A stretch of 64,000 bases of DNA from Mytilus californianus (taxonomy: Eukaryota > Mollusca > Bivalvia > Mytilida > Mytilidae). Of this stretch, positions 37,413-48,889 are shown piece by piece. Location of the stretch: contig NW_026262593.1 in assembly GCF_021869535.1 (NCBI RefSeq), positions 53,741,318-53,805,317 of the forward strand, written 5' to 3'. A program made the translations under genes and the position numbers. Positions within the stretch are counted from its first letter, which is position 1. Each line of letters starts with the position of its first letter. The notes under the pieces are model-generated. The model ran no database searches. It was not told the origin of the DNA and worked only from the letters and a program-made list of their open reading frames with translations.

Positions 37413-37430
37413 TCTACTAAAAGTAAATCT

Positions 37431-37968
37431 CTAGAAACAGATCTTCAAATATACATTTGTATATATTGAAGACAAGAAGTTTTCACAAATTTCTCTTAAT
37501 TGTATCTATATTTACATATGCTAATCAATGTTCTTTTTCCTTATACATGTTTTCTTTATATGCCCTTTGTGGGCCCTAGCTTAATTGGTAATAAAATATA
37601 TCTATCTATGCTAAATTTCTTGCAGATTAAAAGACCAGGAAGGTCTATCGAATGCACCCAAGTCCTATCTCGTGATAAAATGATTTTTGTTTCAGAGATA
37701 TACTTTTTACAGTTTTGATATCTATTATACCTAGCCTAACAGTAACTTACATTTAATTGACTTTGATATATCAGGAAAGTCTCACTGTCATTTAAGCGGC
37801 CTCCGGTAGTCTTTTGTAATATATTTTGAATATCAAACTGACACTTTGAACCCTCTGTACATATTGAAGACAAAACGTTTCCACAGATTCCTCTTATGGT
37901 ATCTGTATTTTCATATTAACTTACTCCGTGTCTGTGATAAATTTGATGAAGATTGAAAGATCAGGAAA
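37431..37968. other. Unassigned, with a local duplication
   Basis: No gene. The block TATTGAAGACAAGAAGTTTT near 37467 is repeated as TATTGAAGACAAAACGTTTC near 37862, with TTCTCTTAATTGTATCT/TTCCTCTTATGGTATCT following, a ~400 bp duplication. Confidence 0.5.
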
Positions 37969-38104
37969 TTTTTTTTGTGCAATTTTAGATTTGCTTGTAC
38001 TTTTCCAGGACATGTTCCTTTCGGTATTAGATATTTTTTCTACTACCGAAAGGAACATGTCCTGGAAAAGTACAAGCAAATCCAAAATTGCGCAAAAAAA
38101 AAAA
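37969..38104. repeat. Long hairpin E (arms ~57 bp)
   Basis: The left arm GCTTGTACTTTTCCAGGACA and GTTCCTTTCGGTA, and the right arm from 38044, are complementary almost without mismatch, around an ~18 base AT-rich loop. Confidence 0.95.
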
Positions 38105-38238
38105 TCATCCGTTAAGAACAGTTATTAATGGACGGAACCATCCGACAGAAAAGATCGCGGATTAAATTCTTATTTTCTTTTACGCCAATGCTTAGGACAG
38201 CGGTAAGAACATCTACTAACTGTTCTTACCGGATGATT
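38103..38238. repeat. Miniature inverted-repeat element F (136 bp)
   Basis: 22 bp ends AATCATCCGTTAAGAACAGT... and its complement (38217-38238) with one mismatch. The left end overlaps the end of hairpin E. Confidence 0.8.
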
Positions 38239-38705
38239 ATATTTTAGATGTTTAAGAATGCATTGAATTCATCAGTAGTAAACAATTACAAGATTAAATA
38301 TTAAAAATATAAAAAAAACCAAAAAAAAAAAACATTTATCTAAATAATTGTACATTCAAACTGTATTAAACAAAAACAAAAACAAAAACACAAAAAAATG
38401 TAACAACGTTTTATATGATAATTGAAAAAATGTTTGTAAACAGTAGTAACAACGAAAACTAATAAAAGACAATCGGAAACAATCATTATATATTTTTGAA
38501 TGAGTTTAATTCGAAGTGTCCTGGTTTTATACTGTACAGAGTTTAAAGGCAAAGCTCGTGCATCTATCATAAAAATAAGGAATACATAAATCATTTCATT
38601 ACGGATCATATGCACTTGGGTAATGGACACCCTTTTTCAGAACTTTTTTTCAAAATAAATATTCTTTAATATTTTATCCTATGTGCATTTATTTTATGTG
38701 TTTTA
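38239..38705. other. AT-rich stretch, nothing recognised
   Basis: No supported feature. The 96-codon minus frame is A-rich and unconvincing. Confidence 0.5.
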
Positions 38706-38777
38706 TGTATATACGATGCCCCTCTATTCTTATTTTCCACGTGGAAAATATGAACAGAGTGGTGTCATACATATACT
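38706..38777. repeat. Hairpin G (72 bp)
   Basis: Near-palindrome centred on TTTTCCACGTGGAAAA. The arms extend to GTATATACGA/CATACATATAC with mismatches. Confidence 0.8.
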
Positions 38778-38899
38778 ACGTCTTTATGTAATATCTTTTG
38801 GATAAGATCAAGAACACATTTAATAAGTGAAAACAGAAACATATTTAGAAAAAAGGGGATCCATATATAGGAGGCATTCATATTTATTTATAAATAAAC

Positions 38900-40150
38900 C
38901 ATCATAAAATATATCCTAAAGTTAGGACCATCCTAAGACCATCTTAAGACACCTATTAAGATGTCCTAAAGTTAGGACTATTCCTACGACTTTTCCTAAG
39001 CTACGATATGTTTGATAAACCCACTTAGGACTAGATACGTCCTAAGTTAATCTTAGGACACGTCCTAGTCCTAAGAGAGCTTCGATAAGCAGACCTCAAT
39101 TGACTTATTACAATCATTAATATACAACCATTGCCACAAAATGGTGAAAGAGCTCATAATTCTTTAAAAAGGGGGTGATGATCCGGTGCCATGTCAATGA
39201 AAGTATCCTAAGATATGTCCTAAGATATGTCTTATGACATTATTTAGGATGGTCTTAGGACGCATCTGAGACATGTCTTAGGATGTAAAACAAAGCTATC
39301 TTAGGACCCAACTACAATGACAACATATTTTAATGTATTTCAGTATATATGTAAAGGGTAGGAAGCTGCATCTTTTATGAAACAAAAAATATCGTAAAAT
39401 AAAGTTTGAACGTAATACTAATAAATACATTATATAAATAAAATAAAAAATGATAAATAAATTCCAAACAACAACAAAACTAAATGGTCACAAAAGTTTG
39501 TTAGAGGCGATATTCGTGATGCTTGCAATTTTAGCTATATACGCGTTTTGTCTTTATGCGATTGAACAACCTTAGTAAGAAAAGAAGTCAATTTTTTCTG
39601 AAACCGAAATTCAAATGTTTTCCACATTTCAATTATTATTGTATCATTTGGTCAGGTGCAAACAATGTTGCTAATGATGATAGAATTTTTTGCTTTAAAA
39701 AGGGCAGCACTATTTATTTTAAAAGAGCGTAATACTATGACATTGTCAAATACTTATTGTTTTTTTCTAAACTATAAACCTTTATCATGGATCAAATTTG
39801 CATGTCCACAATTTTAAAATAATGTCACACAATTGAATCTTTAAAAAAACATATATTGAAGAATATTTTGCTTAAATAGTTTAATTCTAATAACAGTATA
39901 ATAGTTTAATATTGTATATATAAGTATTTTTATTATTGAGTTTATACCATATTTGTTGTTTTTATTTCGACTTAGGACATCGTTAGGACTATCCTAAGAC
40001 ACCTATGTACATATCCTAACTTTAGGACCAAATTTAGGACATATCTTATTTTAAGAGATTTTCGTTAACCTGACTTAGGACTTAGACGTGTCCTAAGACC
40101 ATCCTAAGACACGTCCTAGTCCTAGGACAGCTTCGTTGACACGGCCCCCG
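38900..40150. repeat. TCCTAAGA-rich inverted-repeat element(s)
   Basis: Three clusters (38920-39098, 39190-39305 and 39965-40146) are built of the short words TCCTAAGAC and TCTTAGGAC in both orientations. Two clusters end in a related tip on the minus strand, CGAAGCTCTCTTAGGAC (39098 side) and CGAAGCTGTCCTAGGAC (40146 side). A + strand version (AAAGCTATCTTAGGAC) lies at 39283. This suggests two miniature inverted-repeat elements, about 39280-40150 and 38900-39098. No coding region. Confidence 0.6.
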
Positions 40151-40286
40151 TTCCAGTCAACAAGTATCTGTGGACGGAATCATACGGTATCATCCGAGAT
40201 CCACGGAATGCTGCTACATGATCGAAGATCGACGAAAGTCGATTAAAGGGTCACAAAATTTCTTGGACAATCTTGCCGTAGCTTAC

Positions 40287-40409
40287 CTTCAATTACAAAA
40301 TATGTTCGACCTTCCTTAATCCAACCATCTGCAGGTGTTTTGAAAATTCTGTTAGAAGCAGTGATGACTATCTTTTCTAATATTTCATCTGAATATGCCA
40401 GAGCTGTTG
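40287..40409 (-). CDS. Internal exon of an unrecognised gene
   Basis: 123 bp between a good acceptor (TTTCCCGCAG, exon base 40409) and donor (GAAG/GTAAGC, exon base 40287). It is open in one frame, encoding ...ALAYSDEILEKIVITASN and ...PADGWIKEGRTYFVIEG. It starts and ends in phase 1, and its phase fits the exon at 42236-42343 on the same strand, so the two can be joined into one reading frame. I do not recognise the domain. No following exon was found; the Ig-kinase exon at 29409 starts in a different phase, so at least one more exon would be needed if they belong together. Confidence 0.55.
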
Positions 40410-40454
40410 CTGCGGGAAATAATCAACACATGTTTCAGTGTTTGGAAAAAATAA

Positions 40455-41060
40455 GCTAGAGGCTCTAAAGAGCCAGTGCCGCACAGCTACATTGTAGGTC
40501 AATGTCCACCTTCAACACTCTCCAACATTGTGGATTAGAATAGATAATAAATGACAAAAATCAGTTTCTCTCGATTTATCTTCTTTAGTTTTTGCCCAAA
40601 CACAAAAAGGATAAAAAAAAATCTTTATTTCATAAGGGCAATCAATTTGATAAAATGTCTACTAATAATTTTGGCAAAATTTGAGTTAGTTATAGAGTTT
40701 GTTTTGATCATCTTTTTTTATTTAAAGTGTCTATATATCTTCTGTATTTTCAGGATAATAGGCAAAACGCAAACAATTGGTAAAAATCATTATTAAAGAG
40801 CAATAACCCCAATCAGGAATCGTTTCACGATTTCGGCCCGTTGACATATTTGAAGATCTTGTCTTGCTTATAAATTTTGCTATTTAAAGTGTTTATCTAT
40901 CTATTATAGTTTTCAAGATAACAGACAAAAACACTAAAAATGGGAAAAAATTATCATAAAAGAGCTATAAATCCAATAAGGAGTTGACAGACAATTTCGG
41001 CTATAATGTTTCTATTTAGATCTTGTCTTGCTGATCATTTTTCTTTATTTAAGTTTCTAT
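40455..41060 (-). repeat. Repeat family R2, fragment in minus orientation
   Basis: Begins with the family end (CTAGAGGCTCTAAAGAGCC) and carries three short copies of a block with GATCTTGTCTTGCTKATMAATTTT. The head is missing. It lies in the putative intron between the two exons at 40.3 and 42.3 kb. Confidence 0.65.
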
Positions 41061-42235
41061 ATAGCTGTGGGCCAGGTACACTAAAGACGGCATTTAACAC
41101 CATAGCCATATGCACTGGAATTCCAACTATAGAAACCCTTTTTTCTCTGTAACTGGAGATCTTGTCCCTCTCGCAAATATACCGTTGAAAAAATGAAAAC
41201 ACTGTCACAAGATTGTCACCAAATCACTTTAAGTTAATTCAGTGGTCTTACTAAAAAATATTAAATTTAGAAAAGAAATGTTATCGTGAAATGTTGGAAC
41301 ATGTGTATTTTGTAGTTACGGTAATGATTTTGGGTCACCGATGATATAATTAAAATAATCGATTCTCTTATTTTGTATCGAATACATAGGGGAAATACGT
41401 GTATGAAGATTTTGGTAATTTAAAAAAAAAATAGTAGTTTACTCTTCTATATAGTCTGGGATCCTGACACAATATTCTCAATACCGTAAGCGGACTTCCG
41501 GTTCGAATATATTTGAATTGAAGCTTGCAAAATCGAAAATATTTCATCAGGATTCCAATTCACTCTTCTATTATGCTTTTAAAATATTTTACAAAAAATT
41601 AAGTTTCAAAGTATACATAATTATCTTATGTAATAATCCCCCACCTTTATAGCCTTTTCTGTAGAATTTTGGATTAAACTATTTTTAAAGATATTGTATA
41701 TAACGGAGTGAAATTTATTCTTTAGGTAATGAAAAAATAAATACAATATCTTCGATAATAAAATATTTGTATATTTTATAGATAAACAAAACCAAATCAT
41801 TTAAAAATTGTTAACTAAAAATGCTGGTTTACCACTATATTAACCTAAATTATCTTAAATTTTTCAAAGTTGTAAAGTTACGCTAGATTAAAGTAATGTT
41901 CTTCGGACTTGCTTGCCCTAAAATATTTTTATATTTTTTAAAATATTTTTATAAAATAAAATAAAATAAAAACTCTCCGCCTCGCTGTTAAGCATTTTTT
42001 AGCCCAAGTTTGTTTAATATTAAAAAATATCGCTTGTTTCATAAACAAATTGTACGAATTTCAACAAACAATAGTAAATAATAAGTATAATACAAAGAAA
42101 CATAAACAATTTTTATCAATTTTTAGGCTTCGTTCATTTACAGTTAAAGTAAAATACGAGTAAACACAATCTAAAGTTTGCACCCACCCCCCCCCCCCCC
42201 CCCCCCATTCCAAGTATATGAAAAAAACATCTTAC
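41061..42235. other. Putative intron, AT-rich, with a poly-C run
   Basis: Nothing recognised apart from ~22 C at 42185-42206, close upstream of the donor site of the exon at 42236 as read on the + strand. Confidence 0.5.
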
Positions 42236-42343
42236 CTAGTTCGTCGTAAGTGAAATCTTTCTCAATGATGAAGGAATATTTTCCATGCTTACCACGAACT
42301 GTTATTTTGTACTATTTTTATCCGTAACAGTGAACGCCGCCAT
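42236..42343 (-). CDS. First exon of an unrecognised gene, 1-base frameshift
   Basis: ATGGCGGCG at 42343 gives MAAFTVTDKNSTK and then a stop. One base further on, in another frame, ITVRGKHGKYSFIIEKD and FTYDEL run to a donor (CTAG/GTAAG, exon base 42236). A single missing A in the AAAA tract at about 42305-42308 would explain the break, so this is either an allele or assembly error, or a dead exon. The phase at the donor (1) matches the acceptor at 40409. The peptide looks like a small folded N-terminal domain, but I cannot name it. Confidence 0.5.
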
Positions 42344-42454
42344 TTCATTTGTTGCTTCCGTCTCGTGTGATTAGTTTTGATATACTAGTACGCGAGATAT
42401 CTATTCAGTCGCTGCATTTTGTTATCTTTTCCTGTGATAAGATGTTTCATTTCA

Positions 42455-42655
42455 TTGGTCTAACAGATTTTAAACTTAGAAACTCTCTTCTAATTAGTTA
42501 CGCTGGATATAGAATTCCGAATCTCGAATCTCGAAATAAAGATATTGAATCTCGAATCTCGAATTCCGAATTTCGAACTTCGGATATTGGATCTCGAATT
42601 TCGAATATCGAATCTCGCATGATCCTTCTGGGCTTTCGTAGATTCTAGCTCTCTT
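42455..42655 (-). repeat. TTCGAAAT-array repeat R5, copy 2 (inverted)
   Basis: Reverse complement of 23022-23215, including the outer CTACGAAAGCCCAGAAGG and inner GACCAATGAAAT blocks. It lies ~110 bp upstream of the putative first exon, so it overlaps the likely promoter region of that gene. Confidence 0.8.
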
Positions 42656-43977
42656 CACGATAACTGAGATGCTGTAAAAAGTTTTTATCTATGATATTTT
42701 TTATATAGTGTTTCCCGTATGTTCATCTAACATGTTTAATGTGATTTCTTTTTCAAATGAATATTTCATGCAAACTAGATTTTTAGTGCATTTTAGCACT
42801 TTGCCGAAGTAAAATTCTATATTTTCTTGCAAAAATGAGATGGTAATTTTATCAGCTTACATGAACTAAATTACTTTATTCATTTAACCTGGTCGGGAGT
42901 GGTTTAATCATCTATTTAATTGAAGATTATCCTATTTAAGATAACAATTAACATTTGTAGATTATGAAACTGATTTCTTATCAATTAATTAATATTTCAG
43001 TGCATATCTTTTTTGCTACACTAATGACGTTTAACCGGTAGGGAGAGTGCCACGCTCTCTGCACTTTAAAAAATTCTTGCAACATCACTTCTTGGTTCGC
43101 AGTTTTCCTGTGGCAAGGCAAAATCTTTGCAAGTATCCAACATACCCATATTTCCAATTGGCAGTCCATGTTTCCATTTCCCTTGGTCTCGGTCGTATCA
43201 CTTTGCATGGCTTACCTATCAACTTTTATGGTAATTTGTTTAAGTTAGGTATATTCATGAAATGTTTGCCACTGGGCGTAAACAAACAACAACCAATCAA
43301 TATGTGATCAACAAATAAGTAAGTTATTACTAGGATTAAATGGTTGTAAAGGATAGTACTAACTTCTATCATATATTTGTTGTTGAAAATCTAAGTATAT
43401 TCCTAGTTTTTTGTTGGATTTTTATTGGCTTTTACTTTATATGTGTGTGTGTCTTTCATTTTACTTTTATGTCCACAAAATTGTCTACCTTTTCATTTGT
43501 CTTTTGATTTATATTCTCAGTCTTCCAACGATTACATTTCGATTATATGTATTCAGACAAAATATTAACCTAATTTCGTGATCTAGGTACTTGTGATCTT
43601 TGACCTGCAGAATGAATTCTATGAACTTTTGACCTTTGACCTGCAGAATGGCTTTAAGGAAATTAATCAGTAACTGTAACTTGGCATTTTACTAAATCAT
43701 CTTCTTATATATAGCAATAATCACAAATACAAAAAGGGTATATTCCTTATAGGCAGGGAGGTTGTTTTCATTGCTTTATTATCTGCGTATGTTCTTTGAA
43801 CATAAGGAAAGGATTCACTCTTTATTCAATTATAACTTCAAATTTGACTGATGTGTTGGTCCTATTGAAAGCAAGGTCATGTCTCTTTTGGTTTTGTTCC
43901 TCTCATTGGTTTGCCGTCTCTATGACGTATATGCTACATCTATGGCAAGCCGTTTTGCTATTTATTCTAACTTCAAG
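42656..43977. other. Gene-poor stretch
   Basis: Nothing firmly recognised. A ~200 bp patch at 43035-43215 has higher GC (GGTAGGGAGAGTGCCACG) and may be an old repeat. The short phrase TTGACCTGCAGAATG is duplicated at 43600 and 43637. Confidence 0.4.
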
Positions 43978-44102
43978 ATATCTCATAAACTTAATAAGAT
44001 ATCTTATATAGTTTATAAGATATATTCTATAGTTTATGATATATCTTATATAGTTTATGAGATATCTTATATAGTTTATAAGATATCTCATATAATTGTC
44101 TT
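43978..44102. repeat. AT palindromic tandem repeat
   Basis: About six copies of a ~19 bp self-complementary unit (AGATATCTTATATAGTTTAT). Confidence 0.85.
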
Positions 44103-45596
44103 ATAATTTATACAAGTGTGGACACAGATCAGTGTGAATAGTATATTTAGAAGTTATAATATGTTTTCTGACAAAAGGAGTTCTCTGTTTTTTCCAATAG
44201 GGTTCTATGTTGAACTGTTGTGCACAGTGACAGCCAATCTGAACCAAACACTAAACATTAGCAGTGTTGTTTATTTCATATTTAGTTTTAATTTTCAAGA
44301 CTGTCATGGAGGAGACATTAATTGCATTGATTTCCAAATGATTATGATAAATTATGTTCCACATCTTTGAATTTGGATAGCTAGGAGAGGGACACATAAG
44401 GTTCATTTCTGCATGATGTGATTTTAATATGAGAGACGGTATCTGAGAACATGCATGCATGTACTATTTGTATAGTTCTATTTATGTTCCTTTGTGGTGG
44501 TCATTTCTTACTTGGTTTGTCCACAAAAACTGTAAATTAGTTAAGGATTTTCCCAGTATCATTAGTAAAAGATGTTGTTTAAATGTAGAAATTGTTTCTC
44601 AGAAGATATTTAATGGTTTTAAGTAATGACTAGAAAGTAAACTTCTGTGTTATTTTTTTGGGTATAGTAATATTCACTTTATTTTGCTATGAATATTCAT
44701 TGAGGATTAACTTGAATCGTTGTATCTGATTGGTTGTTTATATTGCGCGGTCAAGTTTAATTTCCTTTGTTTTGGAACTAGTACATTTCCATGGGACGAT
44801 AGTCATGCCAGTCCATTGAATTTATGTCCGTTGATATTGACCATTTAGATAGTTACCTGAATACTTCATTATTGTGGACACGGTATATTTACTGGAAGTT
44901 TATTTCTTTATTAACATATGATTTATTTATATTTTTCATGTAAATAATATTATAGTAAAGTATATATTTTCTTGTATCGTTCTCCTCATATCGCATGCAT
45001 GTAACACCAGTACGAAGGATGTACATTATGATTTTATAATCTACGGTTTACAGTCTATCGAAGAAACGAATCGATAAAAACGTTTCTTATATGAAAAAGC
45101 GATCTTGTCTAATATGAAACTGTAAATATGCAGACACACAATGCGGAATAGTTGTTTTTGGCAACGAAAATTTTAGAAAATACCAATTTTCAAACATATT
45201 ATTAAAAACCCCATCAATTATGTCTAAATATGTTTTAAATAGTTATTTAAAAGCAAAAGTTTATGTCCGTGTAAAATTTGCAGTGATGTGTTTTTCTTAT
45301 GTACATAACGTCACAGTATCCAAATTGCACCGAGTACCAAAATTGAACTTACTGAACGAAAATAGCTGCGGAAATCTTACAAGTTTTATTTGAGACTAAA
45401 CAATTTGTATTTGTATGATTTGACATTATACATGTATTTCAGCATAAGTAAATATATTTAAAAATGAACAAAACGTTCACAGTATATCTCAACAGATAAA
45501 GTATTTACTGTAAAAGTAAAATCTACGGAAACGTCGCCATGCGACGTTCACAAAAGGTCATCTTTTAAAAATTAGCAAATATATATGTAAAGCCCC
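44103..45596. other. Gene-poor stretch
   Basis: No gene, RNA or repeat supported. Confidence 0.5.
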
Positions 45597-45600
45597 AGTC

Positions 45601-47264
45601 ACACTGTCACGTTTTGGCTATCCCATTTTGCTACGTTTTCAAAACGTAGAGAAACGGCAATATACGTAGCGAATCGTATCGATCCGTACTTAAAACGGCT
45701 ATATACGTAGCTATGCCGTAGCTATGCGTGGATTGATACGTGATCGGTCCCGTTTGTAGTGGTCTGCACAATACAAACGTGACTAAAAATAAAAACGTAG
45801 TAGGAACGTAGAAAAGCGCAGTAAAACGTAGAAGGAACGTAGAAATACGTATTAAAAACGTACCCTATACGTACTAAAACGTATTTGATTCTAATCACTA
45901 GGTTCAGTACGTATCTGCCACGTTTCATAAGGTTTTTATACGCTATATTACGCTTCATGGTACGCATTACTAGGTTTCATGACGTTTTGCTAGGCATTAT
46001 TACGTGTCTATGCGTATTACTACGCATGTTTATCTTCTACGTATAATTAAACCAGGTGTATCCATATTTTCCGCCAATTGCTAAAATATTGCTAAAAATA
46101 TTTCCTCAGTCTAAGAGCAAGACAACGGATGGAATTGCCAAACACAAGGTGTTTCGAACATCTATTTAGACCAATTAGAATAAACCAATTGACCATGCAT
46201 GGCCAAGTCCTTCGCCTGGAGCCCAAGCCCTTGCATGGTGACACTTATTTTAAAAATACTGTGATTTTTTTGAGAGACTCGACACCACGTGATTTGTTTG
46301 ACTAATACTTTTCTATACTTTTCTTTCTATTTTTCATGTTTATTAATTTAACAAACACAGTATATAATATGTTTTATTGTTTGAAACATGTGAATTGCCC
46401 AGAGTACTGTGTCTTTCAAGTTTTTATGCCTAGGGAAAGCGAAAACAGGTCTTGTTATCAAATAAAAGTTTTTCCTTTTCGTCATCTTTTAATTTATCCA
46501 AGTGTTTTAAAATATTGTTCTTTATGTGTGGTGATGGAAGTGTTTAACGACCTTGACTGGCTTAACAGTCCTCGCACGGTCGGTTACTTTATGTGTGTTT
46601 TCTGTCTTGCAAACTCTGTGGAGAATACCAAGGAAATCGACTGTTATACAGATTTAGGTTTTACCATTAATGTGCCATTTCTTTGTTGTACAGTTACTTC
46701 CTCCATTACAGTTTTAGTTTTTTTTTTTTAATATTCCTTTTAATAAGGCGTCCAGAAAATAACGCATATTGTGTTTGCAAATCTACTGGATCGTTCGTAC
46801 ACCTCTTAAAGCGAAGCTTTTCTCCTCGACTTTCTGGAGTTACTTTGCTCCCTCTCTGCATCTCTGTCTTTTCTGAATTTTATTAATTAATGACGCCGTT
46901 TCATAGGTCAATGATCATATCGTAGTGACACGTGATACTGCGTAGAATAAACGTACAAAGACGTCGAAAAACGTGCGAAAACGTACTTTAACCGTAGTGA
47001 ACCGAATAAGAAACGTACTGACCCCTAGTAATACGTACTGAAACGTATTACAACGTAGTTTATACGTAATAAAACGTATTAAAACTAAGTCGAACGTGCC
47101 CCGTGTATTTTTTGAAAAACCTAACAGACGACAATTTTTAGACGAACGTATCAAAACGTGGCATAACCTAGTAAAACGAACGGACCGTTGAAAAATGACA
47201 AAAAATGCACGAAACGTAGCATTTCTAAACGTACTAAAACCTAGCCGTCGAAACGTGACAGTGT
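45601..47264. mobile_element. Foldback element 4, nested in the tip of element 3
   Basis: Ends AGTCACACTGTCACGTTT and its complement at 47243-47262. Subterminal zones (45640-46025 and 46915-47245) are dense in ~10 bp AACGTA words. Removing it restores the AGTCA/TATGGAAAGCC tip sequence seen intact at the right end of element 3. A 131-codon frame in its centre (46336-46731) is not recognised. Confidence 0.7.
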
Positions 47265-47765
47265 GACTATGGAAAGCCAACGGGGTCAAAATTCTTAATG
47301 CGTAAATTGTCAATGTGTAAATTGTCAATGTGTAAATCGTCAATTGGTAAATTGTCAATTTGTTACTTGTAACTGTGTAATTTCAAAATATTTTATTCGT
47401 AAATTGTTAATTTGTAACTTGTATCTTTGTCATTTCAAAATTCCTAATTCGTAAATTCTCAATTTGGAACTTGTATCTTTGTAATTTCAAAATTCTTAAT
47501 TTGAAAATTGTCAATTTGTAACTTGTATCTGTGTGATTTCAAAATTCTTTATTGGTAAATTGTCAATTTGTATATTGATGTTTTGTAACTTGTAACATGT
47601 CGATTCGTTAAATGTCAATGTGTGAAATGTCGATGTGTGAAATATCATCTTTGTATTATGCTAACGATCATTATGACGACAGATGGCGCTCGGTTTCTTC
47701 TTCGGTGTATAAGCCTCCTGTAAGTAGGAGCACCTCCATATGGAATATATACCTAAGTAAATTTA
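47265..47765 (+). repeat. Left arm of foldback element 3
   Basis: AGCCAACGGGGTCAAAATTC, then ~300 bp of GTCAATTTGTAACTTGTATC-type repeats, then GTATTATGCTAACGATCATT and CCTCCTGTAAGTAGGAGCAC. Confidence 0.8.
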
Positions 47766-48002
47766 ATAAATTAAGTACAGCAAATGCGTCTAAAAGGAAG
47801 CAAAAAAAAAAAATGCATGTTTACAGGATCCCAGTTTTATTTTGTTTACTGACGTGGCGTTTTGTTCGAGAACGAAAACTATATAGAAATACATCCCGAA
47901 TAGTTCAGTCCCTCCGCGTAATCGATCTCTCCTAATTGCGAGGTTAATGAAATAGTCGTTGGTCAGCGGAATATAACGACTGGATTATTCAGGTAAATAC
48001 AA

Positions 48003-48165
48003 TAAATAAGGAGATGTGGTAATAAACCGTATGATTGCCAATGAGACAACTATCCACCAAAGCGAAGTTCAAATAAAGTCGATGTAAGCAAGTATAGGCA
48101 ACTTACGGCCTTCAACAATGAGAAAACCTAATTCCATATAGTCGGCTATAAAAGGCTACATCATT
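48003..48165 (+). repeat. Interspersed repeat family R1, copy in the foldback core
   Basis: Blocks GGAGATGTGGTAATA, GATTGCCAATGAGACAACTA, GGCCTTCAACAATGAG and GGCTATAAAAGGC. Confidence 0.75.
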
Positions 48166-48885
48166 ACTGGAAAACCCAGGTTCTATTAATCCTAAAATGC
48201 TATTATCGGACCATTTTATTCTGACAGGAGGGAAAAGGGCTGACATATATATATATAAATTAATATACATGCCTACTGAATTTTTCTGGTCAAGAAGCTT
48301 AAAAATTGCCGCTACCAGATTTCCCTTCTATAAAAATTTACAACCAAAAAGACCAAAATATTCCCGATTCCCTCGATCTCAACAGCTGCTTAACGCCCAG
48401 TACTCCCGATATGAACCCCACCCGGTGCCACACCTCCTTATAGCTCGGCAACCTTACCAAATCTAATATTTTGTCGATCGGAGCGTTAATTAACCGAAAT
48501 GATTCACTAAAGCTAAAAAAAAAAATGAAAATTGCATGTCATATAAAATTGAAAAATTTTTTTCAATGCATTCGTAACAATATAATCCTAATATCAAATT
48601 GATAAACCATGTTGTATTCCGCCTGGCTCTTCTGGCGAGCAGTCAGCCAGGATCCCAGGCTACCATTTTACTATAAAAATAACCCAAGACAAACCCCCCG
48701 GGCCAAACCCCAAATCATGTGCAAATATTTTCATGGAGAAATAAAATTAGTGTAAGCATAGAGATAATGGCTTCTCTCATGCAAATGGCGAGATAGCGAG
48801 ATCTTCTCTCTGACAAGTCAAAGGGGTAGGGCGTCACTGTGGTTAAAAGTGGGTGTAGGTGACGTGTGTAGTAAAAAAGAAACAG
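48166..48885. other. Foldback core, unassigned
   Basis: Nothing recognised. Confidence 0.4.
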
Positions 48886-48889
48886 TTTC

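Larger units (their letters stand above)
35420..37430. mobile_element. Foldback element 2 (21 bp repeats in the arms)
   Basis: Left arm 35420-35790 and right arm 37098-37430 are inverted copies. Each has a short outer tip (GATTTCTTTTTGTCGAGTAG versus GATTTACTTTTAGTAGAGTAG), an array of a 21 bp unit (AAAAAGTGAGTATCGAGTAGC), then a unique inner ~85 bp (TTAATAACCAACAAAAACAT). A third array (36050-36312) with right-arm orientation lies between them. There is no transposase. Repeat translations (KSEYRVA...) give several spurious frames because 21 is a multiple of 3. No target duplication was identified. Confidence 0.8.

Noticed and set aside
35397..37434. Several frames reading KSEYRVA- or LTFYNSI-type repeats
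   Set aside because: They are translations of a 21 bp minisatellite open on both strands, not genes.
46336..46731. 131-codon + frame in the centre of foldback element 4
   Set aside because: No recognisable domain, AT-driven composition, no splice or start context; could be chance.
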